Below are positions 5,469 to 11,326 of a stretch of DNA of 11,326 bases, one piece after another. The translations under genes and the position numbers were made by a program. The DNA is from Bacillota bacterium. GTDB lineage: Bacteria > Bacillota > Clostridia > Tissierellales > Sedimentibacteraceae. The stretch covers positions 1 through 11,326 of the forward strand of contig JARBUP010000071.1 in NCBI GenBank assembly GCA_029239575.1, read 5' to 3'. A model generated the notes under the pieces. The model made no database searches. It was not told the origin of the DNA and saw only the letters and a program-made list of their open reading frames with translations. Each line of letters begins with the position of its first letter. Positions within the stretch are counted from its first letter, which is position 1.

Positions 5469-6467
5469 CTATATAAATATATCATCATTTATAGATGTGT
5501 AAAATTTCTTTTTTACTTTTTCAAAGTCTTTTGTATCAGCCATAATCCACATTAATTTTGTTATAACTGATTCTATTGTCATATCATATGCTTGAAGAAT
5601 TTTATATTTTTTTAATGCTTTAATTCCAACTTCATAAATGGTCATATCGCTTCCTTCGAGCATTACCTGTGTAGCTATAACTACAATTTTACCATTTTCA
5701 GTTAAACGCCCTAACTTTTCAAGAAAGTTTCTTTTTTCTAAAAACGGTACTCCGCCAACTCCGTAAGATTCAATTACTACTGCTTCGTATTTTTCGCCAA
5801 TATAATCAAGAACATCAGGGTCCATACCCGGTGCTAATTTTAATAAAAAAATGCTCGGAAAAATTTTTTTATAAAATTTAACTTTTTTTCTTCTTTCTTC
5901 TGTAATAATATATTTAGCAATTCTATTATTATCTATTAAAGCAGCTACTGGAAAGTTTATACTTTCAAATGCGCTATAACTTTTTGTTTTAACTTTTCTT
6001 GCTCTTGTTCCTAAAATAGCTTTCCCATCAAATACTATAAATACTCCTCTAATATTTCCTTCAGAAGCAAAGCGAAAACTATCTGTTAAATTTTTTTTCG
6101 CATCAGTAAATTCAGCATCTATAGGCTTTTGAGAACCAGTAATTATAATTGGTTTATTTGGATTTTGAATTAAATATGATAAAGCTGATGCAGTGTAAGA
6201 TAGCGTGTCCGTTCCATGTGTTATTATAAAACCATCATATTTCTCATATTGTTTTTCAATTTCTTCAACCATTAAAACCCAATATTCAGGTTGAATATTA
6301 GTTGAATCTATATTTAATAATTGCATAGTATCCACATTACAAATTTCTCTTACTTCTGGTACAAAACTAAGAAGTTCATCAGAAGAAATTCCTGGTGATA
6401 AACCATCAACAGTTAAACTTGAAGCTATTGTACCACCAGTTGCTATTAATAAAATATTCTTTTTCAT
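5469..6467 (-). CDS. ansA: Type I (cytoplasmic) L-asparaginase
   Basis: A 332-residue enzyme hydrolysing L-asparagine to aspartate and ammonia. The first catalytic threonine lies in ATGGTIAS (Thr13), the substrate-binding serine in IDSTNI (Ser55), and the second catalytic motif is ITHGTDT (82-88, Thr86-Asp87). ITGSQKPIDAEFTDAKKNL (109-127) supplies the conserved lysine region, and the C-terminal allosteric-type domain has IATQVMLEGSDMTIYEVG. There is no signal peptide, which fits the cytoplasmic AnsA group rather than the secreted type II enzyme. AAGGAAGGA precedes the ATG by 5 bases. It heads the close cluster asparaginase, PHP protein, IspD; no clear promoter is seen in the 65 bp upstream, so it may be read from the pseudouridine synthase promoter. 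Confidence 0.95.
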   Translation of the reverse strand: MKKNILLIATGGTIASSLTVDGLSPGISSDELLSFVPEVREICNVDTMQLLNIDSTNIQPEYWVLMVEEIEKQYEKYDGFIITHGTDTLSYTASALSYLIQNPNKPIIITGSQKPIDAEFTDAKKNLTDSFRFASEGNIRGVFIVFDGKAILGTRARKVKTKSYSAFESINFPVAALIDNNRIAKYIITEERRKKVKFYKKIFPSIFLLKLAPGMDPDVLDYIGEKYEAVVIESYGVGGVPFLEKRNFLEKLGRLTENGKIVVIATQVMLEGSDMTIYEVGIKALKKYKILQAYDMTIESVITKLMWIMADTKDFEKVKKKFYTSINDDIFI

Positions 6468-6500
6468 AATATCCTTCCTTATAAGAACGTATTTGATTTG

Positions 6501-6510
6501 GGTCCGTCCC
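6501..6510. repeat. Remnant of the GGTCCGTCCC repeat
   Basis: GGTCCGTCCC, flanked by ATTTG and TAAAT, matches the core of one arm of the long hairpin at 8337-8413. It stands alone without an inverted partner and looks like a half-element or decayed copy. Confidence 0.55.
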
Positions 6511-6518
6511 TAAATCTC

Positions 6519-6543
6519 TATTAATTAATTAATTAATTAATTA
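6519..6543. repeat. TTAA tetranucleotide microsatellite
   Basis: Five uninterrupted TTAA units (6521-6540) plus partial units on each side form a 25-bp tandem repeat. It spans the stop codon (6533-6535) of the pseudouridine synthase and encodes its last residues. Because TAA recurs every 12 bases in any frame, slippage could change only a few C-terminal residues. Confidence 0.9.
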
Positions 6544-7435
6544 TGCTTGTCATATCTTGTGGCATTGGACATTTAATATCTATTATTTCTCCAGTCCAAG
6601 GCTTTCTAAATATCATTTCATAACAATGAAGTGATTGTCTGTCTATTAAATTACTTTCATGCCCATATAAACTGTCACCTAAAACAGGGTGTCCTATATG
6701 TTTTAAATGTACCCTTATTTGATGAGTTCTTCCAGTTTCAAGTTTTAATTTTAATAAACTCATATTATTAAATGTTTTTTCTACTTTGTAATGAGTTATA
6801 CATTCTTTGCCAGTTGGATGAACAATTCTCATAATATCTTCTTCATTTAGCCTTGTTATTGGTTCATCTATTGTACCCTCAACATTTTTTACTATTCCTT
6901 CTACAATGGCATAATAATATTTCTCTACTATATTTGATTTCATTTGGTTAGAAATTTCATTGTGTGCAAACGGATTTTTAGCTATTATAACAATTCCAGA
7001 TGTATTCATGTCAAGCCTATTTACAAGTCTTACTTTTTTTTGAATATTACTTTGTTTAAAATAATATGCTACTCCATTAGCAATTGTGTTTCCTTGATGT
7101 GATTTTGTAGGATGAACTACAATATGTGGTGGTTTATTTACAACTATTAAATCATTATCTTCATACAAAATATCTATAGGAATATTTACTGCTTCATACT
7201 CGTCTTCTTCTTCATTAAATTCTATGGATAATGTATCTCCTATAAAAACATTTTTATTTAATTTTGTTATTGTTCCGTTTAAAAATAATTTATCAGCTAA
7301 CTCAAGTCTCTTTGAAAGACGTTGTGAAAAATTTAAGTTTTCTCTTAATATAGCCTTTACTTTTTTATCGTTTTCTTGTATTGTATAATTAATAACATTA
7401 CCGTTGTTTATTTGGTTTTTGTTGTTAGTGGACAT
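6533..7435 (-). CDS. RluA/RluD-family pseudouridine synthase
   Basis: A 300-residue RNA-modifying enzyme that isomerises specific uridines, most likely in 23S rRNA. Residues ~15-75 form an S4-like RNA-binding region. The catalytic domain follows: YEDNDLIVVNKPPHIVVHPT (91-110), the catalytic motif NRLDMNTSG with Asp142, and GRTHQIRVHLKHIGHPVLGD (235-254). The residue before RLD is Asn rather than the commoner His, a variation seen within the family. Length is typical of RluD-like proteins; the precise uridine target cannot be told. The ribosome binding site is GGGAG about 8 bases from the ATG, and a promoter lies at 7464-7492. The C-terminus ends inside a TTAA microsatellite. It is divergent from the NAD kinase gene. 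Confidence 0.95.
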   Translation of the reverse strand: MSTNNKNQINNGNVINYTIQENDKKVKAILRENLNFSQRLSKRLELADKLFLNGTITKLNKNVFIGDTLSIEFNEEEDEYEAVNIPIDILYEDNDLIVVNKPPHIVVHPTKSHQGNTIANGVAYYFKQSNIQKKVRLVNRLDMNTSGIVIIAKNPFAHNEISNQMKSNIVEKYYYAIVEGIVKNVEGTIDEPITRLNEEDIMRIVHPTGKECITHYKVEKTFNNMSLLKLKLETGRTHQIRVHLKHIGHPVLGDSLYGHESNLIDRQSLHCYEMIFRKPWTGEIIDIKCPMPQDMTSIIN

Positions 7436-7463
7436 GTAATATCTCCCAATTTTTTATATATTA

Positions 7464-7492
7464 AATATAATATAAAAAGCATTTTATGTAAA
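7464..7492 (-). promoter_or_regulatory. Promoter of the pseudouridine synthase gene
   Basis: Minus-strand TTTACA (7487-7492) and TATATT (7464-7469) are 17 bases apart, giving initiation near 7457 and a ~20-nt leader. Its -35 overlaps the plus-strand ribosome binding site of the divergent NAD kinase gene (AAAGAGG at 7490-7496). On the plus strand TATAAT occurs at 7466-7471 without a convincing -35, so the NAD kinase promoter is less certain. Confidence 0.6.
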
Positions 7493-7503
7493 GAGGATAA
7501 ATA

Positions 7504-8310
7504 ATGAATAATAACGTAATTAACATAACGGGCAATTTAGAAAAATATACTCTACAAATAAAAAAGCATTTAATTAACTTACTTCAAGAGAAAGGGTTTA
7601 CATGTTCTGAAGAATATAATCCAAATGCTAAATTAAATATTACTATAGGAGGAGATGGAGCATTTTTAAGAGGAGTTCGCGATAGTAATTTTACTTCTAC
7701 CATACCTTTTATTGGAATAAACACAGGAACACTTGGATTTTACCCAGAAATAAACCCTGAGCAAATAGAACAATTTATTGATGATTATATTAATGAAAGG
7801 TATAGAATCAATGAAATCTCTTTAATAGAAAGCGAAATAGTAACAAAAGAAATAACTAAAAAAATATATGCAGTTAACGACATAGTAATAAAAAGAATGG
7901 ATATGAAAACAATTCATTTAAATGTTTTTATAGATAAAAATAATTTAGAAAAAATAAGTGGTGATGGTTTAATTATTTCTTCACCCATGGGAAGTTCTGG
8001 TTATAATTTATCATCTGGAGGAAGTTTAGTATATCCTTCATTAAAAACTTTGCAAATAACACCGCTATCACCTATTATTTCAAATGCCTATAGATGTTTA
8101 AACACAAGCATAATAGTTCCACCTGAATTTGAAATAACGATTTATCCTGAAAGAAAAGAAGATTATTACATTTATGTTTTAGCAGATGGTGTACCATTTG
8201 AATTTGATGGATTAGAACATGCAAATTTCAGAACATCTAAAAATTCTATAAAAATGCTTACTACGGGGGCGTTTAATTATTGGGATGTAATTAAGGAGAA
8301 GTTTCTGTAG
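7504..8310 (+). CDS. NAD kinase, divergent (B. subtilis NadK2/PpnKB-like)
   Basis: A 268-residue cytoplasmic enzyme expected to phosphorylate NAD to NADP with ATP or polyphosphate. The signature TIGGDGAFLRGVR (47-59) contains the catalytic GGDG (Asp51). NTGTLGFYPE (73-82), the metal/NAD motif VNDIVIKR (124-131) and the glycine-rich SGDGLIISSPMGSSGYNLSS (152-171) follow in family order. Several positions differ from the usual family sequence: Ala for Thr after GGDG, Asp for Glu in the NE motif, SPMGSSGY for TPTGSTAY, and TPLSPI for the common TPI(C/S)PH. The overall pattern and the NYWDVIKEKFL end resemble the second NAD kinase of B. subtilis more than the main one. AAAGAGG stands 7 bases before the ATG. 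It is the only plus-strand gene here and converges on the histidine kinase gene. Confidence 0.93.
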   Translation: MNNNVINITGNLEKYTLQIKKHLINLLQEKGFTCSEEYNPNAKLNITIGGDGAFLRGVRDSNFTSTIPFIGINTGTLGFYPEINPEQIEQFIDDYINERYRINEISLIESEIVTKEITKKIYAVNDIVIKRMDMKTIHLNVFIDKNNLEKISGDGLIISSPMGSSGYNLSSGGSLVYPSLKTLQITPLSPIISNAYRCLNTSIIVPPEFEITIYPERKEDYYIYVLADGVPFEFDGLEHANFRTSKNSIKMLTTGAFNYWDVIKEKFL

Positions 8311-8336
8311 TATTTTGTGAATTTTAAATTATCTCA

Positions 8337-8413
8337 AATTTTGGGGACGGACCGTTTTTGCCAACAAAACCGCTTGGCAAAAAGGTCCGTCCCCAAAATT
8401 CGTCCCCAAAATT
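8337..8413. repeat. GGGGACGGACC long palindromic element with tandem end copy
   Basis: A near-perfect 64-bp hairpin: the left arm is AATTTTGGGGACGGACC (8337-8353), a bulged G, then TTTTTGCCAA (8355-8364); the right arm is TTGGCAAAAA (8374-8383) then GGTCCGTCCCCAAAATT (8384-8400); the loop is 9 bases. The terminal 13 bp (CGTCCCCAAAATT) are repeated directly at 8401-8413. A matching 10-base core occurs at 6501-6510. The element sits between the convergent NAD kinase and histidine kinase genes. Its symmetry suggests a MITE or REP-like unit. Neither side of the stem ends in a U-tract, so it is not a classical terminator. Confidence 0.8.
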
Positions 8414-8437
8414 CTTACTAACTATTACTTATACACT

Positions 8438-9712
8438 CTACATTCTTAAAGTAAACTTGCTTCCTACATTTACTGTACTTTCAACTGTTAGTGAAAATCT
8501 ATGGATATCTGCAATCCATTTTGCGATGCTTAATCCCAGTCCAGTTCCACCTTTTCTATGGCGAGCTTTGTCAGCTCTATAAAATCTGTCAAATATTCTA
8601 CTTAAATCTTTTTCACTTATGCCTATTCCAGTATCTTGAACTGTAAATATTTTTTTATTTTTTTCAGTATACAAACAAACTGTAACTTTGCCCTTTTCAG
8701 TATATTTTATTGCATTGTCTATTAAAATAACTACTAACCTTCTTATTTTATCGTAGTCACCTTTTACAATAACACTGTCCAAAGCAATTAATTCCAAATC
8801 TATATTTTTTTTATTAGCTAACATTTCCATATTACCACATACATTTTCAACTATTTCTGACATGTTAAATTCTGAAATATCAAGTTTTTCTTCATTCGCA
8901 TCTGCTTTAGCAAGAATTAATAAATGGTCAATTAATTTTGCCATTACCCTTGTTTCAGAATATGCATTATCAAGCCACATTTCATTTTCTTCAACTGTTC
9001 CTTCATCATCACTTAAAACTACGTCCAAATTAGTTTGTATAACTGTTAAAGGCGTTCTGAGCTCATGGGAAGCATCTGCTACAAATTCCTTTTGCCTTAT
9101 CCAAGTATCCGTTACAGGCTTAAGAGCTTTGCCTATTAAAATATAACTTACTCCAATAAGTATGAACATTCCAGTAAAACCAAACACAAATAAAACCGTT
9201 CTTAAAAAAGACCATATAATTTCTTCATTAGTAATATCTTGATAAACTTGAATTACATGTTGTCCATTAATATCATTAAAATATTTTGTATATATTCTAA
9301 AGCTTTTGCCATTAATAATTTTACATAAATAAAAATCTTTTTTTGTTTCAAAAGAATTCTCAGCTATTTTTTCTATAGATAAAGCTATGTTTATATCATC
9401 GTCATCAACAAAGGTTCTTTTTCTGTTTTCATCATAAGATATATATTTCGCTTCTATTCTATCAGATCCCATAAAATAAATTCGAGGAATCACATTATTA
9501 GTAATACTTTTATTATAATACAATGATTTTCCTAAATAAGAAGAATCATTAACTGTATGAATTCTAACAGCTTCAGCCTGCATAAGTTTTTTTGCACTGT
9601 CTTCAGAAATAAATCTTGTAAAATTATAAATTCCTGTAATTATGAAAAACATGAATATAACAAGGATTAACCCCATGTAAACAGTTAATTTAAAATGAAG
9701 CTTTTTAAACAT
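8438..9712 (-). CDS. Sensor histidine kinase, two-component system
   Basis: A 424-residue membrane sensor kinase partnered with the response regulator immediately upstream. Transmembrane helices at about 10-30 and 170-192 enclose an extracytoplasmic sensing region of ~140 residues with no recognised domain. The HisKA dimerisation domain carries DASHELRTPLTVI with phospho-acceptor His216. The HATPase domain has the N box DNAIKYT (Asn333), G1 DTGIGI (360-365), F box FDRFYR (374-379) and G2 GGTGLGLS (388-395). All catalytic boxes are intact. The gene starts one base after the regulator stop codon, and its ribosome binding site AAGGAG is formed by the regulator's last Lys-Glu codons, so the two are probably translationally coupled. 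The stimulus is unknown. Confidence 0.96.
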   Translation of the reverse strand: MFKKLHFKLTVYMGLILVIFMFFIITGIYNFTRFISEDSAKKLMQAEAVRIHTVNDSSYLGKSLYYNKSITNNVIPRIYFMGSDRIEAKYISYDENRKRTFVDDDDINIALSIEKIAENSFETKKDFYLCKIINGKSFRIYTKYFNDINGQHVIQVYQDITNEEIIWSFLRTVLFVFGFTGMFILIGVSYILIGKALKPVTDTWIRQKEFVADASHELRTPLTVIQTNLDVVLSDDEGTVEENEMWLDNAYSETRVMAKLIDHLLILAKADANEEKLDISEFNMSEIVENVCGNMEMLANKKNIDLELIALDSVIVKGDYDKIRRLVVILIDNAIKYTEKGKVTVCLYTEKNKKIFTVQDTGIGISEKDLSRIFDRFYRADKARHRKGGTGLGLSIAKWIADIHRFSLTVESTVNVGSKFTLRM

Positions 9713-9713
9713 G

Positions 9714-10382
9714 TTATTTCTCCTTAAGCATATATCCTACACCACGAACAGTTTCTATTTTAGCATTTGTTGGATCAAGCCTTTTTCTCAAATGATGCAC
9801 ATAAATTTCTATATTGCTTTCTAAAATATCAGCTTCCAATCCCCAAATCCTATCTATTATTTGTTCCCTTGTGAAAACTTGTCGAGGTTTTTTAATAAAC
9901 ATTTCCATAAGCATTGCTTCCTTTAAAGGAATTTTAAATTCTTCATCATTAATATATAACAAATAATTTTTAACATCATATTTTATATTTTCAAATTCGT
10001 AAATTTCCCCAACAAATTCGGTATTTTTTCTTCTTGCTAATGCTCTTACTCTTGCAATTAATTCTTTTGTAGCAAATGGTTTCACTAAATAATCATCAGC
10101 ACCGTTTTCAAGACCGAACACCCTATCATCAACAGTATCTTTTGCAGTGAGCATAATTACAGGTGTTTTATTACCTTCTTTTCTGATAGATTTTAAAATA
10201 TCAATGCCATTTACACCAGGAAGCATTATATCAAGAACTATAACATCATATATTTCTTTGCTTGCAAGTAAAAGCCCTTCTTCTCCATCATTGGCTATAT
10301 CAACATCTATTTTTTGTTTATTAAATAAAAAGTTTAAAGCCTGTGTGATTTTTACTTCATCTTCAACAATTAATATTCTCAA
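9714..10382 (-). CDS. OmpR/PhoB-family response regulator with TTG start
   Basis: A 222-residue cytoplasmic DNA-binding regulator. The receiver domain (1-115) has acidic residues at Glu7-Asp8-Glu9, phospho-acceptor Asp51 in VLDIMLPG, Thr79 in MLTA and Lys101 in VKPF. A C-terminal winged helix (about 126-222) ends VRGVGYMLKEK, typical of the OmpR/PhoB group. The start codon is TTG (10380-10382), supported by GGAGG six bases upstream and by the family's standard MRILIVEDE opening. It is cotranscribed with the histidine kinase that follows by one base. A 7-bp-arm hairpin lies right next to its ribosome binding site, and three tandem 7-bp units sit further upstream, either of which might be regulatory. 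Confidence 0.97.
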   Translation of the reverse strand: MRILIVEDEVKITQALNFLFNKQKIDVDIANDGEEGLLLASKEIYDVIVLDIMLPGVNGIDILKSIRKEGNKTPVIMLTAKDTVDDRVFGLENGADDYLVKPFATKELIARVRALARRKNTEFVGEIYEFENIKYDVKNYLLYINDEEFKIPLKEAMLMEMFIKKPRQVFTREQIIDRIWGLEADILESNIEIYVHHLRKRLDPTNAKIETVRGVGYMLKEK

Positions 10383-10388
10383 AATAAA

Positions 10389-10393
10389 CCTCC
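10389..10393 (-). promoter_or_regulatory. Ribosome binding site for the TTG start
   Basis: Minus-strand GGAGG, six bases ahead of TTG. It decides the start of the response regulator, for which no ATG or GTG fits the family's N-terminus. Confidence 0.85.
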
Positions 10394-10424
10394 TAAGAAC
10401 TATTAGTTATACGTTACGTTCTTA
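10394..10424 (-). promoter_or_regulatory. Hairpin abutting the response-regulator ribosome binding site
   Basis: TAAGAAC (10394-10400) and GTTCTTA (10418-10424) are perfect 7-bp arms separated by 17 bases. In the mRNA the stem would end directly at the GGAGG of the regulator gene. It could modulate translation or be an operator; nothing in the sequence decides which. Confidence 0.4.
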
Positions 10425-10429
10425 TTTTA

Positions 10430-10450
10430 ATATATCATATATCAAATATC
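10430..10450. repeat. Three tandem 7-bp units upstream of the response regulator
   Basis: On the minus strand three contiguous units read GATATTT, GATATAT, GATATAT. They lie in the 93-bp gap between the lipid kinase and the response regulator and overlap the only -10-like sequence there (TATATT at 10429-10434). Autoregulatory binding by the OmpR-type regulator is conceivable, but PhoB/OmpR boxes usually recur every 10-11 bp, so the evidence is weak. Confidence 0.35.
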
Positions 10451-10475
10451 TTAATTTAATATTAATCTTTAGCGT

Positions 10476-11326
10476 TTAATTTCTTAATAAACTTACATCA
10501 TTTGGTAACCAGAAATTTAAAGCATTTTCACATATCTTTAATTCAATATCGTTATGTATAATGTTTTCTCCATCAATACAAAAGTTAAATAAATCATTGC
10601 TTTTTATTTTTATACTTTTACATTTTTTATATGTAATAAATTGATTTATTTTTTTGTTATTTAAATGAGTTCCTTCTTTGTAACTATTTAATAACTTTAA
10701 AATATTTAATCTTGAAAATTTTTCAATAAAACATATATCTAAAATTCCATCGTTAATTTTTGCTAAAGGGGCGCATTTGTAGCCGCCACCATAATAGCTT
10801 CCATTTGCCACGACACCAAGTAAAAATGAATTACTTAATGTTTTTTCATCATCAAACTCTATTTGCAAATTTACACCAAGGCTTTTAAATAAACAATAAA
10901 GTAATGATAAAATATAGCAAGCAGTTCCACTTATAAATGGAATTTTTTTAAACTTAGTCATATTAAATGCTGCATCAGCATCGAGGCCTATGTTGCATAC
11001 TGAAACAGAATATTTTTCATTTATTTTAATTAAATCTATTAAAACGGATTTTCCTTTTATTTGGGCATCAATATCATTAAATAAAGTAGAGTTTTCAAAA
11101 TTTCTAACAAAATCATTACCGGAACCACATGGTATAACGCCCACACTTACATGCTTGTAGTTACAAACAGCATTTACAACTTCATGCAGAGTACCATCAC
11201 CTCCACATGCTATAAATACCATTGGGATTATCTCATCACATCGTTTTGAAACATACTCTTTAGCATCACCTTTAAATTTAGTAATATAAATTTCATATTC
11301 TTGTTCTATATTTTCAAAGTAATCTT
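10476..11326 (-). CDS. Diacylglycerol-kinase-family lipid kinase, 5' end outside the window
   Basis: The visible 282 residues belong to the DagK/DgkB/YegS family of ATP-dependent lipid kinases acting at the inner face of the membrane. The nucleotide-binding signature FIACGGDGTLHEVVNAV has GGDGT at visible residues 41-45; GSGNDF follows at 67-72. The second domain has ANGSYYGGGYKCAP and DGILDICFI, and the conserved acidic FCIDGE lies at about 248-253. The reading frame stays open from the internal Met at 11222 to the edge of the window, and the upstream residues fit the family fold, so 11222 is not the true start; about 15-25 residues, including the NPKSG-type N-terminus, are missing. The gene ends 93 bp before the response regulator. 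The exact lipid substrate (diacylglycerol or other) is not decided. Confidence 0.93.
   Translation of the reverse strand, partial: DYFENIEQEYEIYITKFKGDAKEYVSKRCDEIIPMVFIACGGDGTLHEVVNAVCNYKHVSVGVIPCGSGNDFVRNFENSTLFNDIDAQIKGKSVLIDLIKINEKYSVSVCNIGLDADAAFNMTKFKKIPFISGTACYILSLLYCLFKSLGVNLQIEFDDEKTLSNSFLLGVVANGSYYGGGYKCAPLAKINDGILDICFIEKFSRLNILKLLNSYKEGTHLNNKKINQFITYKKCKSIKIKSNDLFNFCIDGENIIHNDIELKICENALNFWLPNDVSLLRN

Noticed and set aside
8337..8400. Bidirectional intrinsic terminator between NAD kinase and histidine kinase
   Set aside because: The stem is strong, but both transcribed strands continue with AAAATT rather than a U-tract, so it is better called a palindromic repeat.
8358..8582. Small plus-strand frame starting in the GGGGACGG hairpin
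   Set aside because: It begins in a repeat element and runs antisense through the conserved G2 and F boxes of the histidine kinase.
10476..11222. Lipid kinase beginning at the internal Met at 11222
   Set aside because: The frame is open for another 34 codons to the window edge and these residues extend the family fold; starting at 11222 would place GGDGT too near the N-terminus.
1..11326. A new multi-gene defence, CRISPR or mobile system
   Set aside because: No CRISPR-like spaced repeats, nucleases, integrases, toxin-antitoxin pairs or transposase genes are present; all complete genes belong to known housekeeping or regulatory families.

Overview
The window is about 11.3 kb of very AT-rich DNA. 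The low GC content, strong AGGAGG-type ribosome binding sites and gene repertoire (MEP-pathway isoprenoid genes, a CcpA-like LacI regulator, type I asparaginase, an OmpR/HisKA pair, a DagK-type lipid kinase) point to a Gram-positive anaerobe of the Clostridia. No species-level marker is visible. Every protein gene except one lies on the minus strand, so transcription runs mostly from high to low coordinates.

Layout, low to high coordinates. A LacI-family regulator (19-1017, minus) has a clear sigma-A-type promoter whose -35 overlaps a palindrome, suggesting autoregulation. Next is a ~200-nt structured non-coding RNA (about 1223-1424, minus) with its own extended -10 promoter and a 3' U-tract; its fold fits 6S RNA. 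Then comes a short FtsH-like AAA+ metalloprotease with a single membrane helix (1522-2955), followed by a degenerate inverted-repeat tract, ispF (3210-3692), a cluster of palindromic repeats, ispD (3899-4603), a PHP-family phosphoesterase (4614-5432) and a type I L-asparaginase (5469-6467). A TTAA microsatellite precedes an RluA/RluD-family pseudouridine synthase (6533-7435). The sole plus-strand gene, an NAD kinase (7504-8310), is divergent from it. A 64-bp hairpin element separates the NAD kinase from a convergent two-component system (histidine kinase 8438-9712, response regulator 9714-10382). The window ends inside a diacylglycerol-kinase-family lipid kinase (10476 to the edge).

How the genes relate. 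Asparaginase, PHP protein and IspD are closely spaced and probably share a transcript, perhaps started at the promoter ahead of the pseudouridine synthase. IspD and IspF catalyse two non-consecutive steps of the MEP isoprenoid pathway. The response regulator and kinase are one unit, the kinase ribosome binding site lying inside the last codons of the regulator gene. I see no evidence for a new multi-gene system: this is largely housekeeping and regulatory chromosome. The most interesting items are the structured RNA, the trimmed-down FtsH-like protease, the divergent NAD kinase motifs and the intergenic palindromes, especially two copies of a perfect AT-rich hairpin, one of which supplies the ispD stop codon.
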